Counted from the stretch's first letter, positions 1 through 7,273 are shown. The stretch: DNA of 10,771 nt from Victivallales bacterium (GCA_018648945.1 JABGQJ010000217.1:1-10771), one strand, 5' to 3'. Notes: generated from the letters alone by a model not told the origin. Translations and numbers: made by a program.

Positions 1-5
1 CCGTC

Positions 6-137
6 GCCCTCCGGGCTCCGCGCTCGGGGACGAGCGCATCTCCAGGGCTGGGATGGGCATGGCAGAACCGCTGGAGATGCGGTGGTCTCCACCGCGAAGG
101 CGCGACAGCGCCGATCTGGGGAACGTCTGCGACAGGC
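6..137. repeat. Cluster of consecutive GC-rich hairpins
   Basis: Reading along the plus strand there are back-to-back perfect or near-perfect inverted repeats. They are 6-9/13-16 (4 bp), 20-26/31-37 (7 bp, GGGA loop), 79-85/89-95 (7 bp, TCT loop), 99-103/108-112 (5 bp, GACA loop) and 125-129/133-137 (5 bp with one G-T pair). A longer 11-bp inverted repeat, 35-45/71-81 with a 25-nt loop, shares bases with two of these, so the two folds exclude each other. No open frame here shows protein-like content. It could be an extragenic palindromic repeat cluster or part of a structured RNA that begins left of the window. The pairings are seen directly; any function is inference. Confidence 0.4.
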
Positions 138-163
138 GGCGCGTCCCGAACAAAAAGAGAGCG

Positions 164-222
164 CCCCGGCAGGGCTGGGAAGAGAGAAGAGAGAGGAGGA
201 GAGAGGAGGAGAGCCTGCCGGG
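164..222 (+). repeat. Hairpin-ended polypurine repeat, copy 1
   Basis: This is the first of two identical 59-bp copies; the second lies exactly 215 bp downstream. The ends pair: 165-176 with 212-222 gives 11 bp with one bulged G (174). Beyond a C-A mismatch, 161-163 pair with 224-226 for three more base pairs. The loop and inner edge (177-213) are 37 nt of only A and G, including the 10-mer GAGAGGAGGA twice in tandem (191-210). It lies in sequence without a supported gene. The family is not recognised. Confidence 0.75.
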
Positions 223-378
223 ACGCAAATTGTGGGAAAGCTATTCTATGTTTCTGTCTGGCCTGTCCGCTTCGTGCTACTTTGTCCTTGGTGTCTCACA
301 CTCTGTATGACTTCGGCTCAAGCCATGGGTTCCAGAGGCGGGACAAAATCCGAGAAACTGTCTGAGAGGGGGAAAGCA

Positions 379-437
379 CCCCGGCAGGGCTGGGAAGAGA
401 GAAGAGAGAGGAGGAGAGAGGAGGAGAGCCTGCCGGG
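379..437 (+). repeat. Hairpin-ended polypurine repeat, copy 2
   Basis: This is identical over 59 bp to 164-222, in the same orientation. The stem gains one pair here (C379 with G438), giving 12 bp plus the bulged G. The all-purine tract is 392-428 and contains the same tandem 10-mer. Just outside the exact match the two copies still agree at scattered positions (AGC before and CAAA after), so the original unit was probably about 70 bp. The 215-bp offset is not a multiple of three, so the copies would be read in different frames, which argues against a coding repeat. Confidence 0.75.
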
Positions 438-761
438 GCACAAAAACGTTCTAGCGGCTAGCCAGATAGATCAGAAAAAGGTCTGTTCTCCCAGTATGTC
501 TGTACTTTCTAAGGGGACTATACTCCCTTCGGGCAACGATGCAAAGCATAATCACTCATGGCAGCGCCCTTTTTTCTGCCGTCCTGCTGGTCAGCGACGA
601 GAGCACACCCCGAGACACGCCTTGGTCGGGCCGCCGAATGGAGCAAGAAACGCGGATCCCTGTTGCAGGCCCGCTAAAGGCAGGTAACGTTACCGCCGCC
701 ATTTCCCTAGTTCCCCCTTGAGTACTCCAACTACTCTAACACTCACAGCCAGGACCCCATT
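438..761. other. Gene-free leader region upstream of the oxidoreductase pair
   Basis: This stretch is less GC-rich than the genes, and no open frame in it has a convincing ribosome site or a recognisable product. It should contain the promoter of the plus-strand pair. A TATACT hexamer at 519-524 resembles a -10 box but has no good -35 partner. A 12-bp palindrome at 683-694 is listed separately. I see no tRNA-like cloverleaf and no T-rich terminator. Confidence 0.5.
683..694. promoter_or_regulatory. Perfect palindrome GGTAACGTTACC, possible LacI-type operator
   Basis: The 12-bp sequence is its own reverse complement and has the central CG flanked by A/T typical of LacI/GalR-family operators. 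It sits 67 bp before the start of the first oxidoreductase gene, a sensible place for a sugar-responsive repressor site. A 12-bp palindrome is expected by chance a few times in a window of this size, so the claim rests on the LacI-like centre and the location. No regulator gene is visible in the window. Confidence 0.35.
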
Positions 762-1820
762 ATGAACCCCCTGAGAGCAGGAATCATCGGCCAAGGTCGC
801 AGTGGACGGAATATACACGCGGAGTTTCTCAAAAACATCCCGGAAAAGTACACAATCGTCTGCGTGGCGGATGTTCTCGCGGATCGTGGCGCACGCGCCG
901 AGCAAGAATACGGCTGCGATTCCTACCTGGACTACCAGGAGATGCTCAAGCGTGACGACCTCGACCTGATCGTCAACGCCACCCCGAGCTACCTGCATCC
1001 CCAGGTCACCAAAGAGATCCTCGAAGCCGGCTTCAACGTCCTCTGCGAGAAGCCCTTGGCCCGGAAGGCGGCCGACGTGGACGAACTGATCGCCACCGCC
1101 GAACGGGTCGGCAAACTCTTTGCCATCTACCAGCAGTCTCGCTTCGCGCCCTACTACGAGCAAGTCTGCAAGGTGATCGAGTCCGGCGTGCTCGGCCGGA
1201 TCGTCATGGCGAAGATCGCCTTCAACGGGTTCGGTCGCCGGTACGACTGGCAGACTCTCCAGAGCTTCAACGGCGGCAATCTCCTGAACACCGGCCCGCA
1301 TCCCCTGGACCAGGCCCTCGGCCTGATCGGGCGTGACGTCATGCCCAAGGTCTGGTGCCAGATGGACCGGCTGAACACCTATGGTGACGCAGAGGACTTC
1401 TGCAAGATCATCCTATCCGCCGAAGGGCGCACCACCATCGACCTCGAAGTCTGCTCCAATGCGCCGTATCCCACCTACACCTACCAACTCTATGGCCAGT
1501 ATGGTGGGCTGACAGGCAACATGACCCATCTCGACTGGAAGTACTACAAGCCCAAGGAAGCCCCGGAACTCAAGCTCGAGCGTGCTCCCCTGCCCGGCCC
1601 CTCGTACTGCAAGGACACTCTGGAGATGCACGAGGAAAGCTGGGATGTGCCGGCGGAGAAGAAGGATCTCTTCAACTCCATGGCGGCCGTCTTCTACAAC
1701 AACTTGCATGATGCCCTGACTACGGGTGCGGCATTGGTGATTCCCCCCGAACAGGTGCGGCAGCAGATCGCCGTGATTGAGGAATGCCACCGGCAGAATC
1801 CGCTGAGCCGGATGGACTGA
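762..1820 (+). CDS. Gfo/Idh/MocA-family NAD(P)-dependent oxidoreductase (1)
   Basis: The 352-residue protein has the two-domain layout of the family. A Rossmann domain carries the dinucleotide-binding loop GIIGQGRSG at residues 7-15. The signature CEKP follows at 95-98, with the lysine expected to aid catalysis. The C-terminal alpha/beta domain holds GGNLLNTGPHPLD (171-183), in which H180 and D183 match the family's catalytic His and partner Asp; N176 stands where many members have Asp. There is no signal peptide, so it is cytoplasmic. The ATG follows AGGA (751-754) by seven bases. It is the first gene of a likely two-gene operon; the next start is 59 bp past its stop. Family members oxidise or reduce sugars, inositols or sugar acids; the substrate here cannot be told. 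The family call is secure; the role is unknown. Confidence 0.93.
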   Translation: MNPLRAGIIGQGRSGRNIHAEFLKNIPEKYTIVCVADVLADRGARAEQEYGCDSYLDYQEMLKRDDLDLIVNATPSYLHPQVTKEILEAGFNVLCEKPLARKAADVDELIATAERVGKLFAIYQQSRFAPYYEQVCKVIESGVLGRIVMAKIAFNGFGRRYDWQTLQSFNGGNLLNTGPHPLDQALGLIGRDVMPKVWCQMDRLNTYGDAEDFCKIILSAEGRTTIDLEVCSNAPYPTYTYQLYGQYGGLTGNMTHLDWKYYKPKEAPELKLERAPLPGPSYCKDTLEMHEESWDVPAEKKDLFNSMAAVFYNNLHDALTTGAALVIPPEQVRQQIAVIEECHRQNPLSRMD

Positions 1821-1879
1821 GCACACCCATCACGAGGCACCGACCAGCGTGGCGGCCCCTCGGTTTCCGGAGAAATGCG

Positions 1880-3115
1880 ATGAGCAAATTGCGCGTAGGG
1901 ATCATTGGTACGGGCGGTCGTGGCATTCATTGCTTTGGGCAGACCTTCGTCAAGGCCCATGCAGACGAAGTGGAGATTGTCGCCCTGGCGGACAGCAATC
2001 TGCCGCGCGCCAAGGGCGCCAGAGAGGCGCTTGGCATTACCTGCGACGTGCACGACAACGCCGCCGATCTTGCCTCTCGGCGAGATCTGGACGCCGTGGT
2101 CGTGACCACCGTGGACTGCATGCATGAGGAGCACGCCCTGCTCGCACTCGAGAACGGCAAGCATGTCTACATCGAGAAGCCGCTTGCCATTACGGTGGAG
2201 GGTTGCCTGAACGTCATCGAGGCTTCCAAGCGTGCGGGCAAAGTGCTTTCCATGGGCTTCAACCTGCGCCACAACGCCGTGGTGCACAAGCTCCGCAACC
2301 TGATCGCCGAGGGCACCTTCGGCGATATCTTCTCGATCCAGGCCATTGAGCATTACAGCGGCGGGCGCACCTACCACAGCCGCTGGAACCGGCACAAGGC
2401 CAAGACTGGCGGCCTGTGGATTCACAAGGGTTCCCACGACTTCGACGTGATCAACTACCTGATGGGGATTCAGGCCCGCCCCGCCCGCGTGGCCTGCTTC
2501 GCCAATCTCTCGGTCCTGCGCCCGGACGGCTTGCCCTTCACCCCCCGTGAAGGAACCCCCGCCGGCCCCCGCTGCTCAATCTGCCCCTACGTCAAAGAGT
2601 GTCCCGACGCGGCCCCCGCCGTGGACAATACGCTCTTCAACGACGAAACCGCCGCCGTGGACGGCTACTACCGCGACGAGTGCATGTACCTCTCCGAGAA
2701 GGACACGCACGACCAGGGCATCGCCATCATCGAGTACACCAATGGGGCCACGGCGTCCCACTCCGAGTACTTCGCCACCCCCATCTCCAATCGGCACTAC
2801 CTGCTCGAAGGTACCGCAGCCCATGCCGAAGGCGACCTGCACAAGGCCAATGTGGAGTGGAAGACACGCTGGAGCAACGAGAGCCACGAGGTCAAGATTG
2901 GCCCACAGAAGGGCGGTCACGGCGGCTCGGACCCCAACATCATCCAGGCCTTCCTGGACGCCATCCGCACCGGCAAGCAACCCCGCGCCACGGCCGTGGA
3001 TGGACTCTGGAGCGTCGCCGTCGGTGTCGCCGCCGAGAAATCCCGTGCGGAAAAGCGCGTGATCGAGCTCAGCGACCTGTTCGACCCCAACTGCGACCTG
3101 CTCCGGACGGAGTAG
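1880..3115 (+). CDS. Gfo/Idh/MocA-family oxidoreductase (2) with cysteine cluster
   Basis: This is a 411-residue cytoplasmic oxidoreductase. The Rossmann loop GIIGTGGRG is at 8-16, the EKP signature at 99-101, and the C-terminal motif GGLWIHKGSHDFD at 177-189, with K183, H186 and D189 as likely active-site residues. It is longer than oxidoreductase 1 because of an insertion around 210-275. The insertion carries C232, C235, C241 and C268 (CxxC-x5-C and a later C), a possible metal or structural site seen in a subset of the family. I chose the ATG at 1880 because GGAG (1869-1872) lies seven bases before it and the Rossmann strand begins at once. An in-frame ATG at 1784 would overlap the previous gene and add 32 unrelated residues. 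The gene pair suggests successive or alternative steps on related substrates, which is inference. The gene ends 38 bp before the facing rhamnosidase stop. Confidence 0.93.
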   Translation: MSKLRVGIIGTGGRGIHCFGQTFVKAHADEVEIVALADSNLPRAKGAREALGITCDVHDNAADLASRRDLDAVVVTTVDCMHEEHALLALENGKHVYIEKPLAITVEGCLNVIEASKRAGKVLSMGFNLRHNAVVHKLRNLIAEGTFGDIFSIQAIEHYSGGRTYHSRWNRHKAKTGGLWIHKGSHDFDVINYLMGIQARPARVACFANLSVLRPDGLPFTPREGTPAGPRCSICPYVKECPDAAPAVDNTLFNDETAAVDGYYRDECMYLSEKDTHDQGIAIIEYTNGATASHSEYFATPISNRHYLLEGTAAHAEGDLHKANVEWKTRWSNESHEVKIGPQKGGHGGSDPNIIQAFLDAIRTGKQPRATAVDGLWSVAVGVAAEKSRAEKRVIELSDLFDPNCDLLRTE

Positions 3116-3125
3116 AGGCCCCGAT

Positions 3126-3156
3126 TGGCCGCCCCCTGCTACCGAGGGGGCGGCTA
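3126..3156. terminator. Bidirectional hairpin between convergent genes
   Basis: Bases 3128-3137 pair perfectly with 3145-3154 (10 bp, nearly all G-C) around a 7-nt loop. A G-T and a T-A pair extend the stem to 3126/3156. It fills the 38-bp gap between two genes transcribed towards each other and includes the stop codon of the rhamnosidase (3154-3156). Neither side has a T-run, so it is not a classic intrinsic terminator; it may stop both transcripts by the stem alone or protect their 3' ends. Confidence 0.6.
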
Positions 3157-6100
3157 CTCCTCCCGCAACTGGCTCGCGAAGCGGTACTCCCCCGAGACAA
3201 GTTCCAGTCTCAGGCGACCGGCCTGCCAACCAAGAATACGGATGCCGTTGCCGTTGGCAACCGGTTGCCCCGCCTCCTGGACCACGCCTGCTGACACGGC
3301 AGGGACGAACGTGTCAGCGATCGTCCCAGGGGGAACCACGACGCGCCAAGCGAACCGAGTGCCTTGGCGCTGCCATTCGCTGGCGATCTTGCCATAGGGA
3401 CACCGGTGCCAGGCGCGGACCTCGCGCAGGTCCCCCACCACATCCGGCCTGAGGATGAACCGCCGGAAACCGGGATGGGCCACATCCGGACGAATGCCGG
3501 CCAGGGCCTTGTAGAACCAGGCACTAATGTCCCCGAACATGACATGGTTGTGACTGGAGGCCCCGTTCCAATTCTCCCACAGCGTGGTCGCGCCCTGGGC
3601 AATCCAGTGCCCCCAGCTGGGAAAATCCGTCTGGGTGGCCATGGCATAGGCCAAGTCGGAGCGACCGTACTCGGTGAGCACGTTCAACGTGTACTTGGTG
3701 CCGAGGATGCCACAGTCGATATGGCGCGTATGGGCCTCCACATCCGCCACCAGACGCGCGAAGATGCGCGCCCGCAACGCCTCCGGAACCAGCCCCTGGT
3801 AGAGCGCGCAGGCAAGGGACGTCTGCGTATCCCCCTTGTAGGTCCCCTTCTCGCGGTCGAGGAAGGCATCGTTGAAGGCCCTGCCCACCGTTCCTGCCAG
3901 GTTCTTGTACTCCCCTTGTTCCTGGGCGTGCCCCAGCAACCCGGCGACATCCCCCGCCATCCGGGCGAACACGGCATAGTAGGCCGTTCCAGTGAGATCC
4001 CGCGGACACTTGTGCCCCTGCGATCCCCCCTTTGGCGGGCACCAATCACCCAGCCCATACTTCACAATGTGGCTTGGCGACCGCTTGCCGACAAATGACA
4101 AGTACCGCTGCATGCGCTCGTAGCGCTCGGTCAGCACCCGGTCGTCGCCCAGATACTCGCGCAGATGGAAGGGGATCACGAAGAACGCGGCGTCCCAGGC
4201 CGGCCCAATGCCGTATCCCCAGGAGCCAGTGGGCACAATGCCCGGGAAATCACCACTGACGTTCTGGCAGTCCCCCATGTCCTCCATCCAGACAGCGTAG
4301 GCCGGTCCGGCCGCGTAGTTGAGGAGCCCGGTCTCCGCAGCGAGATGCGCATCTCCCGTCCACCCGTTCTTCTCGCGGTGTGGACAGTCCGTTGGCATGC
4401 CGACGAAATTGCTCCGATAGGCGCGCAAGGTGGCGTCCTGAATCTGATTCACCAGCTCGTTTGAGCAGGAGAACTCGCCGGCAGTCTCGAAGTCCGTACC
4501 GACCACCCGGACCGTCATGTCCGCCAACGTAGGCGGGGCGATGTCCCCCGAGACTTCCACATAGCGGAAACCATGGTAGACGAAGCGAGGCTCAAGCGTC
4601 TGCTCGCCTCCGACCAGGCGAAAGACGTCGGTCTGCAGAGGGCCGGATTTGATGTGGCCCCGGTTGCGCGGGTCCAGGGACCCGTCCTTGCGCAGGAGTT
4701 CCCGGTAGCGCAGCGTGACCTTGCCCCCTGCCCTTCCCCTCACCTTCAGTCGCACCCAACCCGCGATATTGCGGCCGCCGTCGAGGAGCCACCTACCCTC
4801 CCCCTTCGCTTCGATCTTCACGGGGGCAAACTCGTGCGTAACACGGACCGGCAAGCCACGGTCAGCGCGAAGCTGTCCCTTGGGCGCTGGGCGGAGCCCG
4901 GCCTTCTGCCAGCCGGTCTCCCCGAACCCAACCCGGTCCCAGCCATTCGGCAGGCGCTCTGGGTCATACACGATCCCGTTGCGGATGCAGTCGTATAGAT
5001 AGGGGCCCTGGATCGCCTGCCAGTTCTCGTCCGTGACCACCGTCCGGGTAGTGCCATCGACCATCTCCAGACGAAGCATGAGGATTGCGCAGGGCATGTT
5101 GCGCCAAGGGGCGCGATCCATGTCCCAGGCAGCGCGCGCGTGCTGATTGTAGAAGCCATTACCCAGCATCAGGCCCAGCGCATTCGCTCCCTCCTTGACC
5201 TGTGCCGTCACATCGAAGGTCTGGTAGAGCACCCGCTTCGTGTAGGTAGTGAAGCGCGGGGCCAGGGCCAGATCCCCGACCTTCCGGCCATTGAGCCGCA
5301 GCTCGAAGTAACCGAGCCCACAGACAGTCGCCACCGCCCGTCTCACGCCTGCCGGCAACACGAACTCGCGGCGCAGCAAGGGGCTGGCCACGGTCTGGGT
5401 TGGGGTGCCGCCACGCGTGCTCAACTGGCGCCAGGGGGCGCAGCCGTACTTCCCGATGGTCTTGGCTGGTACCCAGCCTCCGTCCTCGGCCGAACTCGAC
5501 TGCCAGTTGGCATCGGTGCCGATCTGGCGCTCCTCGCCATTCTCCATGCGAACAAACAGCTTGCCAACCAAACCGGCTGGGCTGTTCGGTCCGGGGTGGT
5601 TGACCGCGCGCACGGCTAGGACGTTCCGCCCTGCGCGCAGCTTCCCGGTCACGTCTCTGACATCGGCTATCTTCCACTCCTTGGAGGCCAGAACAGGAGC
5701 CCCGTTCAGTTTCACCGCCAGTTCGTTGTCCGCAGTCATGCACAGCAGGGCCTGGGCGGCGCCAGCGGGAATCGTGAACTCCCGCCGGAAGAACCGAACT
5801 CCTCCCGGCGCTTCCTCGCGTGGCGTGCCTTCGCCCGTCCAGATCCACTCCGTTCCCTTGAGATCAACCGCCACCCGCGCGCGGTCCGCCCGGTATACGT
5901 CTTCGGGCAGGCCAATCCACTGCGCCCCCGCCCAGTCTTCCTGAGTGGCAGGCCCCATGCTCCATGTCGCACCTTCGCTCCACGGCGATGGCTCCCCTGC
6001 CTGTCCCCATACGCGGACCTGCCAATGGACCGCCGCGAAGGCGGGCAGCGGCCGCCCGGCATAGGGTACGAGGTGTGACAGCTTGCTCCCCACGCGCCCT

Positions 6101-6363
6101 GTATCCCAGAGCACCGCTGCCCCATCCGTCAAGGCCGCCTTGGCTGTCGCGACCCGGATCTGGTAGCCAGTCTGCCCCTCACCGCGGGTCTGGGCTACTG
6201 CCTCGGCGAAGCCCCAACTCAGACGCGGTCGGGGCACATCCAACCCCTGCGGATTGCGCAACATCTCGCAGCGTAGGTCCACGGGCTGCAGCGCAGCCGT
6301 TGCCAGCGCACCACAGCACAGCCCCGCAAGCACCAACCGGTAGGTGTCAACAGCTCCTCGCAT
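3154..6363 (-). CDS. Exported alpha-L-rhamnosidase, GH78 type, multi-domain
   Basis: The 1069-residue enzyme hydrolyses terminal alpha-L-rhamnose from glycosides. A Sec signal peptide (1 to about 24, hydrophobic core LVLAGLCCGALATAA) implies export. In order I see an Ig-like N-terminal domain (about 25-136), an extra jelly-roll (about 170-305), the usual rhamnosidase N-terminal jelly-roll (about 328-485), a beta domain with DGGRNIAGW (528-536), the (alpha/alpha)6 barrel (about 625-955) and a beta C-terminal domain. The barrel motif DCPHREKNGWTGD (659-671) carries the probable general acid E664, and TTLWENWNG (926-934) carries the probable general base E930. The ATG at 6363 is preceded by AGGAG (6377-6373, nine bases away) and begins the signal peptide; longer in-frame starts lie inside the upstream gene and spoil it. 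The start is one base past the DinB stop, so the two are probably translated together. Length exceeds typical GH78 because of the extra jelly-roll. Confidence 0.92.
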   Translation of the reverse strand: MRGAVDTYRLVLAGLCCGALATAALQPVDLRCEMLRNPQGLDVPRPRLSWGFAEAVAQTRGEGQTGYQIRVATAKAALTDGAAVLWDTGRVGSKLSHLVPYAGRPLPAFAAVHWQVRVWGQAGEPSPWSEGATWSMGPATQEDWAGAQWIGLPEDVYRADRARVAVDLKGTEWIWTGEGTPREEAPGGVRFFRREFTIPAGAAQALLCMTADNELAVKLNGAPVLASKEWKIADVRDVTGKLRAGRNVLAVRAVNHPGPNSPAGLVGKLFVRMENGEERQIGTDANWQSSSAEDGGWVPAKTIGKYGCAPWRQLSTRGGTPTQTVASPLLRREFVLPAGVRRAVATVCGLGYFELRLNGRKVGDLALAPRFTTYTKRVLYQTFDVTAQVKEGANALGLMLGNGFYNQHARAAWDMDRAPWRNMPCAILMLRLEMVDGTTRTVVTDENWQAIQGPYLYDCIRNGIVYDPERLPNGWDRVGFGETGWQKAGLRPAPKGQLRADRGLPVRVTHEFAPVKIEAKGEGRWLLDGGRNIAGWVRLKVRGRAGGKVTLRYRELLRKDGSLDPRNRGHIKSGPLQTDVFRLVGGEQTLEPRFVYHGFRYVEVSGDIAPPTLADMTVRVVGTDFETAGEFSCSNELVNQIQDATLRAYRSNFVGMPTDCPHREKNGWTGDAHLAAETGLLNYAAGPAYAVWMEDMGDCQNVSGDFPGIVPTGSWGYGIGPAWDAAFFVIPFHLREYLGDDRVLTERYERMQRYLSFVGKRSPSHIVKYGLGDWCPPKGGSQGHKCPRDLTGTAYYAVFARMAGDVAGLLGHAQEQGEYKNLAGTVGRAFNDAFLDREKGTYKGDTQTSLACALYQGLVPEALRARIFARLVADVEAHTRHIDCGILGTKYTLNVLTEYGRSDLAYAMATQTDFPSWGHWIAQGATTLWENWNGASSHNHVMFGDISAWFYKALAGIRPDVAHPGFRRFILRPDVVGDLREVRAWHRCPYGKIASEWQRQGTRFAWRVVVPPGTIADTFVPAVSAGVVQEAGQPVANGNGIRILGWQAGRLRLELVSGEYRFASQLREE

Positions 6364-6364
6364 A

Positions 6365-6934
6365 TCACTTCTCTCCTTGGCACCCGCCGGGATCCACGCG
6401 TCCCACATGCTGCTCAAACGTCCAGGGATGGCTGTGGCCATGCGCCAACGCAATCTCGCCACACTGCCCATTGTGATATGTCCAGTGCCAGACCAAGTGC
6501 ATCAACACCCCGTACACAGTCAACTTCCCTTCGCCTCGCCATGGGAGAACCCGGTGGGGATCGCTCACCTCTCGCAGCGTGGCCAGGCCGGTGGCGCGCA
6601 CCTTCCGACAGGCAGCAATCACCCGCTCAAGCGGGATGGCGCTTGGCGGTTCATGCCGCTCTCGGTCCAGGGCGTCCGGAGGGGGGATGGCTTCCCCGCG
6701 CAACATCCCCAACCAGTAGGAGTCACCCCACCCCAGATGGGCGGTAATCTGCAGGACACTGCTCGGGGCATTGCCAAGGCGCTCGTCGAGCAAGGGTGTG
6801 CTCAGTCGCTGTACCATGTCGAAGTGGCGCTCGGTCACTTCGGTCAGGCCTGCGACAAGCCAAGCGACGCGCTCGTCGGCGAAGCCGGCAGGAGGCGGAA
6901 AGCTGTAGCAACGGGGACGGGGCTGGGTATCCAT
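6365..6934 (-). CDS. DinB-fold four-helix protein, probable metal-binding enzyme
   Basis: The 189-residue cytoplasmic protein has the spaced histidines of the DinB/YfiT superfamily: H66 in LQITAHLGWGD and the pair H150/H154 in WHWTYHNGQ, which together usually bind one divalent metal. Regions around 20-45, 55-80, 100-122 and 138-163 look like the four helices. Members include thiol S-transferases (bacillithiol, mycothiol or glutathione dependent) and many of unknown role; the name derives from a damage-inducible gene and does not imply DNA repair. The ATG at 6934 follows GAGGAG (6946-6941) by six bases. The TGA is followed after one base by the rhamnosidase ATG (TGATATG), and the rhamnosidase ribosome site lies within this gene's last codons, so the two form a coupled operon. 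The fold is fairly secure; the function is not. Confidence 0.85.
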   Translation of the reverse strand: MDTQPRPRCYSFPPPAGFADERVAWLVAGLTEVTERHFDMVQRLSTPLLDERLGNAPSSVLQITAHLGWGDSYWLGMLRGEAIPPPDALDRERHEPPSAIPLERVIAACRKVRATGLATLREVSDPHRVLPWRGEGKLTVYGVLMHLVWHWTYHNGQCGEIALAHGHSHPWTFEQHVGRVDPGGCQGEK

Positions 6935-7273
6935 GGCGAGCTCCTCGGGTTTGGGGAAGGCCCTACCCTACTCCGGCCATCCCCGCCTGTCGTGCGGGGT
7001 GCCACAAAAGGAAGGCCAGGTGGCCGCAACGTCGGCGAAGCCCCCAGTTCCGGGCCATGGCGGGAAACGAGGCACGCCCTGTGGCAGTCCCCGGCCACTT
7101 CGACCGATCGACAATGACAGACGCGGGGGGATCGTCTCTTCCTGGCCGCGCCTGGCAACCCGCCCGTGGCGGCAGACGCCGATCAGGCGATCAGCGTTCC
7201 GAGGCACCAGTGCTGTGGGCAAAACTGGGGCTGAGACTGCGCGCAACGGCAGATGGCTCGCGGATCATTCAGC
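6935..7273. other. Intergenic region, likely leader of the DinB-rhamnosidase operon
   Basis: The 339 bp between the flavoprotein stop and the DinB start hold no credible gene; the open frames here lack ribosome sites and protein-like composition. On the minus strand there is a hairpin 77-98 nt past the flavoprotein stop (7197-7176), which may end that transcript. Near the DinB start, 6981-6986 pair with 6994-6999 (CCCCGC/GCGGGG, 7-nt loop). The promoter of the DinB-rhamnosidase pair should be here, but I find no convincing -35/-10 pair. Confidence 0.45.
7176..7197 (-). terminator. Possible terminator hairpin after the flavoprotein gene
   Basis: In the minus-strand transcript, nine bases pair across a 4-nt loop (7197-7189 with 7184-7176), with one G-U pair that would be a C-A mismatch on the plus strand. 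The fold therefore favours minus-strand RNA. It begins 77 nt after the flavoprotein stop. There is no U-run, so this is a weak call. Confidence 0.3.

Noticed and set aside
164..437. CRISPR array
   Set aside because: Only two repeat copies of 59 bp, 215-bp offset, no spacer pattern and no cas genes.
519..524. TATACT as a -10 promoter box
   Set aside because: No acceptable -35 sequence at 16-18 bp upstream; a single hexamer is not enough.
82..687. Open frame of 201 codons on the plus strand across the repeat region, and an overlapping one at 53-310
   Set aside because: No ribosome site, arginine/glutamate-rich peptide produced by the polypurine repeats, repeat copies fall in different frames, and composition unlike a folded protein.
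1784..1879. Longer N-terminus for oxidoreductase 2
   Set aside because: It would overlap the end of the previous gene by 37 bp, add 32 residues unlike the family, and ignore the ribosome site before 1880.
3678..3692. CACGTT-C-AACGTG inverted repeat
   Set aside because: It lies inside the rhamnosidase coding sequence and is explained by codon content; nothing suggests an operator there.
6364..6471. 36-residue N-terminal extension of the rhamnosidase
   Set aside because: It lies within the DinB gene and would place residues in front of a clear signal peptide; the ATG at 6363 has a good ribosome site.
7176..7196. Direct repeat CGATCAG-GCGATCAG as an iteron or binding site
   Set aside because: Only two short units; better explained as the two arms of the GATC-containing hairpin.
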